From contig OX104112.1 in assembly GCA_944474755.1 (NCBI GenBank), forward strand, positions 19,060,273 to 19,124,272: a stretch of DNA of 64,000 bases, written 5' to 3'. The notes under the pieces were generated by a model. It was given only the letters and a program-made list of their open reading frames with translations, was not told where the DNA came from and searched no databases. Position 1 is the stretch's first letter. Each line of letters starts with the position of its first letter. The DNA comes from Limnoperna fortunei (lineage: Eukaryota; Mollusca; Bivalvia; Mytilida; Modiolidae). Positions 1-9,788 of this stretch are shown here, piece by piece. A program made the translations under genes and the position numbers.

Positions 1-2049
1 CTATGAACAGCACATGTCAACACCTTGTTTTAGCGACCACCTATGAATAAGACCAAGCATAAAACATTTACCATGTTTACACATGTGCTTAAGTGATCTG
101 TTAACGTGCAATCACACCGAGCACAGAACACTGTCTAGGGCACATGGAGATTAAATTGTCCATTTATTGTCTAGCTAAATTCTCTATAAACGCTTTAAAA
201 GAGCAAATAGAATCAAAAATGAAAATTTAATTGGCAGGTGTACCTTTTTTGTTTATTATTTCTATAATTTTTTATTTCATTTGTTGACCCTCCAATCTTC
301 AAAAACATAAACAATCAAACAGCAAACAAACGAAAAGAACACAAAAACAGCAGCAAATTAAAAAAAACAAAAAAAACAAAACAAAAACAAAAACAAAAAC
401 CAAAAACATAAAAATAATTTTAAAAAACAGTGAAAACCCGTCTATCCTGGGTTAGTAGTGTTCCTTAAAATTACATTAAATGGCATTTAATTCACATGTC
501 CCTTAACTTAAGCGGCAATAGAAAATTCGGCACCATTGTTTTATTTTCTTGTTTATTTTGTAAACAAAAACAGTTTGTAGAGTTTGCACATGAAGTACAT
601 TGTAAATGAGTAAGACAAGGAAACTGTTATTATTTTTTCATTAAATACACATAGAGCTGATTTTTGTTCTGTGTGATATACCTACCAGACAACAAGATGG
701 CATTTGTGTCATTTCAATATAAATGTGAGCCTTCAAATTGTTTGCTACAGTTAGGACAACTCACGGAGAAACGATATATATGTATAATACAGTTGAACGG
801 CAAACCAATTAATGGCGTCTAAGGTCAAGACATTGGTCACGTGACTTTTGTCAACAAATCGGCGATTTTTTGTAAACATGCACACTTCGTGGTTTTTTGC
901 TTCGTTGCTTCTTGTTTCAAATCGTACACAAATAAAACTTAATGTTTTGAAATCTTGAATAAATAAGCTTATTTTTCCACAATATTTCTTTGTGAAAAAT
1001 ATTACCGAAATATTTTTAAATGACGATTGAAGTTGAGAATATTTTTCTGGAACCTTGCGAGAGTCGAGGAAAAATAAAAAATAATAATATAAATCGGAAT
1101 GGTAACCAATACAGGGGTATAAAATCTGATGAACTATATAATTTGTGTTCCAATTTTATCAACTGTTGATCGTTAAAGCCCCGGACACGAAATTGTGTCA
1201 GCTTATTCGTGACGAAAACTGTGATAAATGGGAGATAACTCTTTACGAACATTATGAACATAATTTAACTTTGTTTATGAAGTCTTTGGAAATTTATATT
1301 TTAGAAAATTTTAGTTATTATTCTACATTTTTAAATATTTGTAACAAGAAAAAATGTTATGGGATGTTAGAATATTTCAAGTTGCTTTTGTAGTCACTGA
1401 AGAATTACTTTCTACACAACAGAGTGTATATGTTTTATGTGTATAACTTACAGATATATTAACAAAGGTATCATCAAAGGGTCCCAGAATGATTTGCATG
1501 TATACATACTAATAAAAGCAATTGAACCATTAAAAACACAGACACACTTAAAGAATACCATTACAATAAAATACATAATAAACTAAAATGGCTTCATATA
1601 ATAATTATACTAATCAAAATAATAAAAACAATAATAATGTGAATTAAAAATTATCAAATGTTTTAAAATATTTTTAGGTAGAAAGAATGTAACTAGTTGA
1701 TTAATATGTTCCTGCTTTCTGCAAATTAAATAAAATTGTCTTTCATTCCCTATAAAATAGTACAGTTCGAGACAGAAAAAATGCAAAGATGTCTGAAAAA
1801 CAATAAATTAAGCTATTTCACACAAAAAATCCAACTCATCAAGATTCAACAATTTTCTAAATATTAATTATGTTAAAATTATCTTTAAACTGTATAACTG
1901 TTACCTATAAACCTTTTCTAATTAATTATTATTAATATTGAAATTATCTTTAAACTTCTATACACATAGAAAAAAATCTGAATTATAAAAATGTAAATAT
2001 ATTGATTGATTAAATGTCAACGTAAATAGTAAACACGCATGGGCTAATT
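1..2049. other. AT-rich non-coding DNA
   Basis: No convincing coding region is visible; the short open frames here are low-complexity and isolated. An A-rich run with AAAAAC-type repeats lies at about 356-411. A small near-duplication built on ATTATCTTTAAAC occurs near 1877-1890 and 1942-1955. The segment at 1225-1245 contains GGGAGATAACTC, a motif I associate with dispersed bivalve repeats (recollection, not searched). Confidence 0.6.
1180..1204. repeat. Short dispersed repeat with internal inverted repeat, copy 1
   Basis: The stretch CCCGGACAC-n-AAATTGTGTCAGCTT recurs at 4531-4555 with one change. It contains the inverted pair GACAC...GTGTC around an AAATT centre. Neighbouring sequence is only weakly similar between the two places, so this may be the best-preserved core of an old dispersed element. 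Confidence 0.45.
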
Positions 2050-2292
2050 TTAATTAGACTGATTGGATGTCTGCTTTATGTCCAGCGAGCAGTAATTCAG
2101 CTTTATTCAGGACGGGAACAAGTTAACAAACAATAAATCAACGGAAAATGGGGGTAGGATGGGTCACAGGGAATACAATTTTGACTGGCACTGGAAAAGG
2201 ATGGAGTTTTGGGTAGGGGTGGCAAATTTAGCTTTTTTGTAGTGGCTGCAATGAGCAAATGTAAATATATACAAATGATAAACAAGTTCAAT
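2050..2292 (-). mobile_element. Diverged SINE-like element (GATT-tail family), copy 1
   Basis: This stretch matches, with many changes, a segment found in every repeat unit from 14.8 kb onward (for example 23492-23962). Shared landmarks in order are TCCAGCGAGCAGTA, CAGCT-TATTCAGGA, AAGTTAACAAACA, AAATCAACGGA and a GGGTAGGGGTGG-like run. Read on the minus strand, the family ends in (AATC)n, like SINE or LINE 3' ends with short-repeat tails. This copy lacks the 5' half. It lies outside the array, so the family is dispersed and older than the array. Confidence 0.55.
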
Positions 2293-2473
2293 TCTTAATG
2301 CAATAATAAATAAATAAATGAAGCATATTTTTAGCAAATCTTTTCTAAGTGAAATTGTATTGTGAAAAATAATCAAATAAACCTTAAGCTGGCTCATGTT
2401 AAATTATAATCCAAGTAAAATATTTCACTGGCATATGAAGCAAGAGGAAAAAAATAAAAGCAAAATAATTAAG

Positions 2474-2728
2474 TTTGTTTGAATGGTGTTTTATGCTACT
2501 TTCAGCAATTTTTTAGCTATATTGTGGCATCCAGTTTTTTGGGGGTAGGAAGCCAGAGTACCCGGAGAAAAACCAAACCTTCAGTAGGAAAACTGGCAAT
2601 CCTTGTCAGTTAAGATTGGTGTCGAGTACACCCTGCCACAGTGAAACTCGAACTCGCAACCTCAGTGTTGATAGACCATATGATCAATAGTAGATGAACT
2701 ACCTTAACTACTCGGCCAATGAGGTCCC
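2474..2728 (-). mobile_element. tRNA-derived SINE with perfect 13-bp target-site duplication
   Basis: On the minus strand the element opens with a tRNA-like head. An A-box-like TTGGCCGAGTAG lies at 2708-2719 and a B-box-like GAGTTCGAGTT at 2645-2655, spaced as in a pol III promoter; the A box resembles Leu/Ser tRNAs. The body contains a TTTTTCTCCGGGTACTC motif and the tail reads ...GCTGAAAGTAGC. I associate these with MetaSINE-type mollusc SINEs, but the family name is uncertain. The identical CAAAATAATTAAG at 2461-2473 and 2729-2741 is a clean target-site duplication, so both ends are defined and the insertion is fairly recent. It encodes no protein. Confidence 0.8.
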
Positions 2729-3308
2729 CAAAATAATTAAGGAATAAAAGAAGTAACATATTCGACATGTACAAACAAGTGAGTCAATTTCAAAATGTAT
2801 TGTATTCTATGGCCACAGTCCAGTTTCAGGAACAGTCAAATTTCCTAATTATATATTTATTTGCAGATACACAAAACCCATTTATTTGTTTTTTATAATA
2901 TGTAAATTGTACTGTTTGATTAATTTACATGAATGTATATCATGTTTGTATAATCTGTCTACATGAAACTTTAATGAGGGCCTCATGGAAGATTATAGAC
3001 TATCTTTGATACTCTCTATAAATAAAGTATTATTATGATTGTTATTAAGGGCAAAATTACAATACATAGCAGCACTTTGATTTAAACATAGAGACACATA
3101 CATAAATTGCAAGTAAACTAGACCAAGGAAGAATAACAATAATAATAAGAATGTCATCAAGATAGTTTGTTTTTCACTATGGAGAGCTCATCTGTATTAT
3201 TATTTTTATCTTACCCTTTTTTGTTTAACTAAAATATATTAAGAAAAAAATAATACATGCTGTGTGTATATTACTATATATGAATATGATTTCAGTATAT
3301 CAACATAG

Positions 3309-3726
3309 GTCCTCCTTGTCTCTGATCCACATCAGTAAGAAAAAATGACAAAAATGTATTTGATCACTGATATGGAAAAGGGACCTAGGGCCTAGGCATA
3401 AGGACTTGAAAAAATGTTATTTAGAATTATTTAGATTACACTATTTCAGTAGAGCTCCACCTTGTCTCTTATTTAGAAGAATGAGCTTTATTGGTCATTC
3501 TACGCGAGAATAGGTAGGCAAAATGCAACTAGAGTTTTTGATGGAATTCTAAATTTAAGGTATAAAATATTAATGTATTATTATTCATGTAACTATAAGA
3601 ATATTGGAATCGATGATAATTAGATTTTAATCAACAGAGGTCCGCTATGTCCCTGGTCCTTATTTGTGAGTTTAAGACATATCACAAATATGGAAAAGGG
3701 ACCCAAGGCAGATACAAAAGGACCGG
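3309..3726 (+). repeat. Diverged local duplication, spacing about 320-330 bp
   Basis: A GGTCC-n-CCTTGTCTCTG-type motif at about 3309-3330 recurs at 3641-3660, with a weaker relative near 3455-3475. A second motif, TATGGAAAAGGGACC followed by AGGC and AAGGAC, occurs at 3371-3411 and 3689-3726. The conserved order suggests two or three copies of a ~325-bp unit. No coding potential is evident. Confidence 0.5.
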
Positions 3727-4063
3727 TTAAATAATAAATTAATTAATGACAAAGATGGAATATAGAGAAAAATAGAGAACAAAAAGAAAATATTACACAC
3801 ACACACATATGTATATATATGTAGGACACGAGTGTGGTAGATGTCCAAGAAAGTGCAATAATTCCTCTTAATATGGGATTTCACTGGTTAATATAATATT
3901 AATATAAATTGGCAAAGCACACATAAAATCAAGGGAATTTCATTTTGCCCATCAACCTATGTATGTGTAGTGAACTTTATGTAATTGGTTTAAAAAAATA
4001 CCTGTAAATCTATTTAAAATAATAAGTTGGTTCTTTTTTTTCTGGTTTTTTTTTGTTTGGGTT

Positions 4064-4077
4064 GGGGGGGGGGGGGG
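4064..4077 (+). repeat. Poly-G tract (14 G)
   Basis: An uninterrupted run of 14 G follows a T-rich, G-containing stretch. A run of this kind could adopt a G-quadruplex between strands or with nearby G pairs. Its exact length is also prone to sequencing error. Confidence 0.6.
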
Positions 4078-4530
4078 TTAAGTGTGCTACTTGTCACTAA
4101 ACCGCAACTGCACTAGACAAGTTACAATTATTGTTTTACAAATATTCCCTTATTAAATATAATATATTTTAATTTAAAAGTATCCGTTTATGTATATACA
4201 TCTTACTGAACGTGTGTGTCTCATAAAGGAGACCCGGGTCTGAGTTGGTCGTTCAGTCCAAATTTTAACAGAATTTTATGGGAAATTATGCACATCTGAA
4301 GGTAGGTTGTTTGTCAAATTTTGTTTTTACTTCAGTTGTTTTGTAAAACTGGAAATTATTAGGCGTAAATATAGTTTCACTCGTGAAAAATGGATTACAC
4401 AGCATCCTTTGGGTGGTCCTCTTCAAAAACATAAACAAACTTGTAACAAGGATGGTAACCTAAAGCCACTTATATAACGACAAATACCATTGGTACCTAC
4501 CTAAATTCATTAATGATGCACAGGATCGGG

Positions 4531-4555
4531 CCCGGACACAAAATTGTGTCAGCTT
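4531..4555. repeat. Short dispersed repeat with internal inverted repeat, copy 2
   Basis: This is the partner of the 1180-1204 repeat, with the same CCCGGACAC...GTGTCAGCTT layout and one substitution. Confidence 0.45.
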
Positions 4556-4902
4556 TTGTCGGAACCTAAAAATGTAAACATTCGACTTCCGCCATGTGTA
4601 CATCGAAGACAAACCCGTTTTCAATCTTAAATTTGAGCACATTGTGCACACTGCCCGCGTATCAGAAATATTCAGTCATGTAAAGAAATAACTCTTAATG
4701 TGTTTTCTATACCGTCTAGTGGAAGTTTCATTTAAATAAATACTTTATTTTCCGTAGGAATGCAACATAGTTTTTAAACCACGATCACACAAAATTATAG
4801 GTGGCGCTTTTTATGGGCGTAACCGATCTACATACGGGTACCGTTTGTGTCGATACAATGACCTTTAACTGTCAAATCCAGGCGTTTGCCGTTCAACTGA
4901 TA

Positions 4903-4904
<2 letters not shown>

Positions 4905-4964
<60 letters not shown>
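4905..4964. repeat. (TA)n microsatellite
   Basis: About 30 TA dinucleotides sit directly against the left outer end of the PLE palindrome. The right outer end continues with TATTATTATTTT. AT-rich or microsatellite target preference has been reported for some PLEs, but no target-site duplication can be assigned here. Confidence 0.85.
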
Positions 4965-4967
<3 letters not shown>

Positions 4968-5048
4968 GTTTAAAAATATGTACAACAACATCTAGATACA
5001 TAATTAAAGCGAAAACAAAGTTTTACACTTTAAAAAATTGCACAAATA

Positions 5049-5075
5049 TTTCGCCTGACCAACAGGCTTCGTCAG
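5049..5075 (-). other. PLE 3' hairpin with hammerhead-like core (left copy)
   Basis: On the minus strand this reads CTGACGA, A, GCCTG, TTGGT, CAGGC, GAAA: a 5-bp GC-rich stem with a 5-nt loop, flanked by sequences resembling the CUGANGA and GAAA core boxes of hammerhead ribozymes. PLEs are known to carry hammerhead motifs. Against this, one extra A separates the first box from the stem, and I found no convincing stem III or NUH cleavage site, so activity is unproven. Confidence 0.45.
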
Positions 5076-5330
5076 TGTTTTTACAACGAATGACAATAAC
5101 AGGTAAAAAAATTTTGTCGTTATACGTATGTGATGTATACTATATCTAGTAATTAACGAAAAAATGTTTTTTGTTAGTGCTATTACAAGTATGTACATGT
5201 GTTTAAATATGTAGCACTATTTATACGGTTACAATCAATATATATACAAAAAAGCAGTTTTAAAATAAATAAAACGACACGTAATTCACAATGAATATTC
5301 GGAGACCATGGTTGTATCTGGTCTAAGGTC

Positions 5331-7352
5331 CTATAATTTTTCATTAATTCCCTTCGGAAATGATGTTCCCAATGTTTTTATCCAAAAACTTTCTTTCTCT
5401 TTTCTCTGTTTGTCTGTCCATCTTGGGTTATGGTCTATTAGGGTCACCCTGAGTTTATTAAAAATTTCAGCTATTGCAGTGCCGTGCGTGCGTAGGTGCC
5501 TATTAAGGGGTAAGTTTGGTTTGCATCTAGTGTCGCTTCTGTGCCCGTTCATTCGTTTGCTGAATCGTTGCACAGACTCACCAACATACTGGAGATTGCA
5601 TATACCACACTGTAAAAGGTATATGATGTTCTCACTTTTGCAATTCAAATTGACATGGATGTCAAATTGTTTGCCATTTGATGTGCTAGTGAAGTGTTGG
5701 GTGTGTTGTATGTGATCACATGTCATACAACGACCGTCACCACAGATGCAGCATTGCCCCGATTGGCGGCTACGTGACGACATTTCTGCTCGAACTAACT
5801 GATCTTTTAAACTTTTGGGTTTTCTAAAGGCCATTACAGGAGGTTCTGGAAATATTTTTGAAAGTTGATGATGTTTTTCAATTGTTGTCCATCGTTCGCG
5901 GATAGTACGTGCGATGTCTTTAAAAGCTGGGTGGTATGTTAGGACAAACGGGACTCTATTGTTAGTTTTCTTATCTCTGTACTGCAGGAGCTGGTCCCTA
6001 CTGATGTTGTTGGCTTTATTAAAACCTATTGATATGTTTTTGTTATTGTATCCTCTCTGCTTTAGATGGCATCGAAGCTCTCCAAGACGCTGTTTAGTTT
6101 TAGCTTCTGTAGAACAGATGCGTTTAACTCGCAGAGCTTGGCTGTAAGGAATACTTTTGCTGCAATGTTTAGGATGGCAGCTGTTTGGTGAGAGGTACTG
6201 ATGTTTATCTGTGGGTTTACAGTACAGATCGGTTGACATAATTCCATCTATTACGGTGGTAGTGGTATCTAAGAATGAGATTTTAGATGTGGACATTTCA
6301 TGTGTGAATTTGATAGAAGGATGTATACTGTTAGCGTGGTCAAAGAACTGTTTAAGGTTTTCCTCGCTTTCAATCCATTTCATGTCAACATCATCAATGA
6401 ACCTAAACCATGAGAGTGGATGGTGGAGAGAAGAGTTTAGAAGTTGTTTCTCGAGTTTTCCCATAAAGATGTTAGCATAGGATGGTGCCATTTTGGTTCC
6501 CATGGCTGTTCCGTTAATTTGCAAATAGTGCTCCCCATTAAACGTAAAATTGTTATGTTTTAATACAAGTTCAAGTAGTTGAATTAGGCACTCAGTGGGG
6601 GGATCTTTGATGTCGCGTTGTTCCCAGACCTCCTTGCATGCTGTTATGCCGTCGTCGTGTGGTATATTGGTGTACAATGATGTTACATCCATGGAGACGA
6701 GGATTGTGTCCGGTGGAAGTGGATTCATGGATTCCATTTTACGCAGGTAGTCGGTTGTGTCTTTTATGTAAGATGGTAAAGTTTCTACGTGTGGTCTTAA
6801 GTGGAAATCTATAAACTCTGATATTTTCTCTGTAGGATGTCCGTTGGCCGAAACTATGGGTCTACCGGGGTTATTCTCCTTATGGATTTTAGGCAGGAGA
6901 TAAAAACGACCAGCTCTGGGATTTTCCGGTTGTAGATATTCAAGGGTGTCTTTATCAATGTGACCCTTTTTGTGCATGGATGTTAGGGTCTTACTTATTA
7001 TTTTTGCAAAATTATCCGTTGGATCAGAGTCAAGTTTTTTATAGAATTTTTCGTCAGTCAGTTGTCTTTCGGCTTCTCTAATGTAATCAGATTTATCCAT
7101 TACTACTACTGCACTCCCTTTGTCTGCTGGTTTGATGATAATGTCATCTCTTTCTTTTAGTTCGTTCAAAGAGTTCATTTCTTCTTTTGACAAGTTGTTG
7201 AAGGAAGGGTTGTAGTTTTTGGCAATACTCGTCACGTCCGACTTTACTTGGTCGATGAAAGACTCAAGAGTACAGTTTTTGCTCGGCTTAGGAATCCAGG
7301 TACTCTTTTTCTTAAATCTAGGTATCGATGGTTCATGTTCATTGTTCTTGGA
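5331..7352 (-). CDS. PLE reverse transcriptase with GIY-YIG endonuclease (left copy, 5' truncated)
   Basis: The product would copy element RNA into DNA at a nick made by its own endonuclease. Going toward the C-terminus the frame shows [22 protein letters not shown] with [16 protein letters not shown] (motif A), [18 protein letters not shown] (motif B), FIDD (motif C, catalytic Asp pair), then KPTDKHQYL and NSCHP. A Cys/His-rich linker ([12 protein letters not shown]) follows, then a GIY-YIG-type domain with [16 protein letters not shown] and NGHRS. No stop or frameshift interrupts it. The frame stays open beyond a GTG at 7235, through [11 protein letters not shown] and TLESFID, to the palindrome junction, where an in-frame TGA lies at 7365-7367. 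No native start codon is present. Protein and gene structure match PLEs, but expression and activity are unknown. Confidence 0.9.
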   Translation of the reverse strand, partial: SKNNEHEPSIPRFKKKSTWIPKPSKNCTLESFIDQVKSDVTSIAKNYNPSFNNLSKEEMNSLNELKERDDIIIKPADKGSAVVVMDKSDYIREAERQLTDEKFYKKLDSDPTDNFAKIISKTLTSMHKKGHIDKDTLEYLQPENPRAGRFYLLPKIHKENNPGRPIVSANGHPTEKISEFIDFHLRPHVETLPSYIKDTTDYLRKMESMNPLPPDTILVSMDVTSLYTNIPHDDGITACKEVWEQRDIKDPPTECLIQLLELVLKHNNFTFNGEHYLQINGTAMGTKMAPSYANIFMGKLEKQLLNSSLHHPLSWFRFIDDVDMKWIESEENLKQFFDHANSIHPSIKFTHEMSTSKISFLDTTTTVIDGIMSTDLYCKPTDKHQYLSPNSCHPKHCSKSIPYSQALRVKRICSTEAKTKQRLGELRCHLKQRGYNNKNISIGFNKANNISRDQLLQYRDKKTNNRVPFVLTYHPAFKDIARTIRERWTTIEKHHQLSKIFPEPPVMAFRKPKSLKDQLVRAEMSSRSRQSGQCCICGDGRCMTCDHIQHTQHFTSTSNGKQFDIHVNLNCKSENIIYLLQCGICNLQYVGESVQRFSKRMNGHRSDTRCKPNLPLNRHLRTHGTAIAEIFNKLRVTLIDHNPRWTDKQRKEKESFWIKTLGTSFPKGINEKL
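7272..7351 (-). other. 80-bp palindrome spacer coding PLE N-terminal residues
   Basis: This is the only non-mirrored part of the 4.7-kb palindrome. On the minus strand it continues the left frame with [19 protein letters not shown], and the FKKKSTWIP part is typical of PLE ORFs just upstream of the RT domain. The spacer is therefore a remnant of the left element, and the right copy stops short of it. A GACTC-TT-GAGTC foldback lies at the right junction (7351-7362). Confidence 0.8.
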
Positions 7353-9292
7353 CTCTTGAGTCTTTCATCGACCAAGTAAAGTCGGACGTGACGAGTATTG
7401 CCAAAAACTACAACCCTTCCTTCAACAACTTGTCAAAAGAAGAAATGAACTCTTTGAACGAACTAAAAGAAAGAGATGACATTATCATCAAACCAGCTGA
7501 CAAAGGGAGTGCAGTAGTAGTAATGGATAAATCTGATTACATTAGAGAAGCCGAAAGACAACTGACTGACGAAAAATTCTATAAAAAACTTGACTCTGAT
7601 CCAACGGATAATTTTGCAAAAATAATAAGTAAGACCCTAACATCCATGCACAAAAAGGGTCACATTGATAAAGACACCCTTGAATATCTACAACCGGAAA
7701 ATCCCAGAGCTGGTCGTTTTTATCTCCTGCCTAAAATCCATAAGGAGAATAACCCCGGTAGACCCATAGTTTCGGCCAACGGACATCCTACAGAGAAAAT
7801 ATCAGAGTTTATAGATTTCCACTTAAGACCACACGTAGAAACTTTACCATCTTACATAAAAGACACAACCGACTACCTGCGTAAAATGGAATCCATGAAT
7901 CCACTTCCACCGGACACAATCCTCGTCTCCATGGATGTAACATCATTGTACACCAATATACCACACGACGACGGCATAACAGCATGCAAGGAGGTCTGGG
8001 AACAACGCGACATCAAAGATCCCCCCACTGAGTGCCTAATTCAACTACTTGAACTTGTATTAAAACATAACAATTTTACGTTTAATGGGGAGCACTATTT
8101 GCAAATTAACGGAACAGCCATGGGAACCAAAATGGCACCATCCTATGCTAACATCTTTATGGGAAAACTCGAGAAACAACTTCTAAACTCTTCTCTCCAC
8201 CATCCACTCTCATGGTTTAGGTTCATTGATGATGTTGACATGAAATGGATTGAAAGCGAGGAAAACCTTAAACAGTTCTTTGACCACGCTAACAGTATAC
8301 ATCCTTCTATCAAATTCACACATGAAATGTCCACATCTAAAATCTCATTCTTAGATACCACTACCACCGTAATAGATGGAATTATGTCAACCGATCTGTA
8401 CTGTAAACCCACAGATAAACATCAGTACCTCTCACCAAACAGCTGCCATCCTAAACATTGCAGCAAAAGTATTCCTTACAGCCAAGCTCTGCGAGTTAAA
8501 CGCATCTGTTCTACAGAAGCTAAAACTAAACAGCGTCTTGGAGAGCTTCGATGCCATCTAAAGCAGAGAGGATACAATAACAAAAACATATCAATAGGTT
8601 TTAATAAAGCCAACAACATCAGTAGGGACCAGCTCCTGCAGTACAGAGATAAGAAAACTAACAATAGAGTCCCGTTTGTCCTAACATACCACCCAGCTTT
8701 TAAAGACATCGCACGTACTATCCGCGAACGATGGACAACAATTGAAAAACATCATCAACTTTCAAAAATATTTCCAGAACCTCCTGTAATGGCCTTTAGA
8801 AAACCCAAAAGTTTAAAAGATCAGTTAGTTCGAGCAGAAATGTCGTCACGTAGCCGCCAATCGGGGCAATGCTGCATCTGTGGTGACGGTCGTTGTATGA
8901 CATGTGATCACATACAACACACCCAACACTTCACTAGCACATCAAATGGCAAACAATTTGACATCCATGTCAATTTGAATTGCAAAAGTGAGAACATCAT
9001 ATACCTTTTACAGTGTGGTATATGCAATCTCCAGTATGTTGGTGAGTCTGTGCAACGATTCAGCAAACGAATGAACGGGCACAGAAGCGACACTAGATGC
9101 AAACCAAACTTACCCCTTAATAGGCACCTACGCACGCACGGCACTGCAATAGCTGAAATTTTTAATAAACTCAGGGTGACCCTAATAGACCATAACCCAA
9201 GATGGACAGACAAACAGAGAAAAGAGAAAGAAAGTTTTTGGATAAAAACATTGGGAACATCATTTCCGAAGGGAATTAATGAAAAATTATAG
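7328..9292 (+). CDS. PLE reverse transcriptase with GIY-YIG endonuclease (right copy, 5' truncated)
   Basis: This 654-residue frame is identical to the left protein from residue 9 on. Approximate residue positions: KPADKG 55-60, FYLLPKIHK 131-139, motif A with D203, motif [11 protein letters not shown] 262-271, catalytic FIDD 299-302, SCHP 372-375, [12 protein letters not shown] 515-526, [16 protein letters not shown] 557-572 and NGHRS 583-587. The first eight residues (MVHVHCSW) come from the spacer read in antisense, so the ATG at 7328 is fortuitous. PLE-derived coding begins at about 7352. Family members usually have a longer N-terminus, so this copy is 5' truncated, although the RT and endonuclease cores are intact. 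Confidence 0.9.
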   Translation: MVHVHCSWTLESFIDQVKSDVTSIAKNYNPSFNNLSKEEMNSLNELKERDDIIIKPADKGSAVVVMDKSDYIREAERQLTDEKFYKKLDSDPTDNFAKIISKTLTSMHKKGHIDKDTLEYLQPENPRAGRFYLLPKIHKENNPGRPIVSANGHPTEKISEFIDFHLRPHVETLPSYIKDTTDYLRKMESMNPLPPDTILVSMDVTSLYTNIPHDDGITACKEVWEQRDIKDPPTECLIQLLELVLKHNNFTFNGEHYLQINGTAMGTKMAPSYANIFMGKLEKQLLNSSLHHPLSWFRFIDDVDMKWIESEENLKQFFDHANSIHPSIKFTHEMSTSKISFLDTTTTVIDGIMSTDLYCKPTDKHQYLSPNSCHPKHCSKSIPYSQALRVKRICSTEAKTKQRLGELRCHLKQRGYNNKNISIGFNKANNISRDQLLQYRDKKTNNRVPFVLTYHPAFKDIARTIRERWTTIEKHHQLSKIFPEPPVMAFRKPKSLKDQLVRAEMSSRSRQSGQCCICGDGRCMTCDHIQHTQHFTSTSNGKQFDIHVNLNCKSENIIYLLQCGICNLQYVGESVQRFSKRMNGHRSDTRCKPNLPLNRHLRTHGTAIAEIFNKLRVTLIDHNPRWTDKQRKEKESFWIKTLGTSFPKGINEKL

Positions 9293-9661
9293 GACCTTAG
9301 ACCAGATACAACCATGGTCTCCGAATATTCATTGTGAATTACGTGTCGTTTTATTTATTTTAAAACTGCTTTTTTGTATATATATTGATTGTAACCGTAT
9401 AAATAGTGCTACATATTTAAACACATGTACATACTTGTAATAGCACTAACAAAAAACATTTTTTTCGTTAATTACTAGATATAGTATACATCACATACGT
9501 ATAACGACAAAATTTTTTTACCTGTTATTGTCATTCGTTGTAAAAACACTGACGAAGCCTGTTGGTCAGGCGAAATATTTGTGCAATTTTTTAAAGTGTA
9601 AAACTTTGTTTTCGCTTTAATTATGTATCTAGATGTTGTTGTACATATTTTTAAACGAATA
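7352..9661 (+). mobile_element. Penelope-like element, right (plus-strand) copy
   Basis: This is the mirror image of the left copy. Coordinates sum to 14623 over the coding part (5331 pairs with 9292), and to 14624 beyond a one-base T-run indel near 9460-9467. It contains the RT/GIY-YIG frame, ~370 bp of 3' sequence and the hairpin at 9549-9575. Near-identity over ~2.3 kb means the inverted copies are very young or kept alike by gene conversion. No target-site duplication flanks the pair. Confidence 0.9.
9549..9575 (+). other. PLE 3' hairpin with hammerhead-like core (right copy)
   Basis: This is the same stem-loop as at 5049-5075: CTGACGA, A, stem GCCTG (9557-9561), loop TTGGT, stem CAGGC (9567-9571), GAAA. 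A short run TGTTTT at about 9608-9613 could pair with AAAACA just upstream of CTGACGA as a stem I, but the AT-rich context makes chance pairing likely. Confidence 0.45.
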
Positions 9662-9748
9662 TATTATTATTTTAATCTGTACAGCATCGTTATCTACCGT
9701 AACGATCCAACATCCCGTACGAACAATTGTTGACTATTTCTTTAGACG

Positions 9749-9750
<2 letters not shown>

Positions 9751-9788
<38 letters not shown>
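9751..9788. repeat. (TA)n microsatellite
   Basis: About 19 TA units lie 90 bp outside the right end of the PLE palindrome. Confidence 0.85.

Larger units (their letters stand above)
2742..4904. other. AT-rich non-coding DNA with short repeats
   Basis: I recognise no gene here. Landmarks are a CA/TA tract at about 3795-3822, a run of 14 G at 4064-4077 and the diverged duplication listed separately. The short open frames have no recognisable domain. Confidence 0.55.
4963..7351 (-). mobile_element. Penelope-like element, left (minus-strand) copy
   Basis: This is a PLE in reverse orientation. Its 3' end abuts the TA microsatellite and its 5' part faces the palindrome centre. It contains the RT/GIY-YIG frame (5331-7352), about 370 bp of 3' sequence and a hairpin at 5049-5075. 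It mirrors the right copy base for base from 7271 outward, apart from a one-base A-run indel near 5158-5163. It differs from the right copy in keeping about 80 bp more PLE 5' coding sequence (7272-7351). No start codon or 5' UTR is recognisable, so it is 5' truncated at the junction. Confidence 0.9.

Noticed and set aside
2474..2728. A functional tRNA gene on the minus strand
   Set aside because: A and B boxes are present, but no cloverleaf with a proper anticodon arm and acceptor closure is evident, and the element has a SINE body, a tail and a target duplication.
4801..4995. Open frame through the TA microsatellite
   Set aside because: The protein is mostly alternating Tyr-Ile from the TA repeat, with no support as a gene.
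6211..6480. Secondary open frames inside the PLE copies, each seen twice in mirror positions
   Set aside because: They are shadows on other frames of the RT/GIY-YIG coding sequence.
9549..9620. Calling an active hammerhead ribozyme
   Set aside because: There is an extra base between the CUGANGA-like box and stem II, and no convincing stem III or NUH cleavage site, so it is reported only as hammerhead-like.
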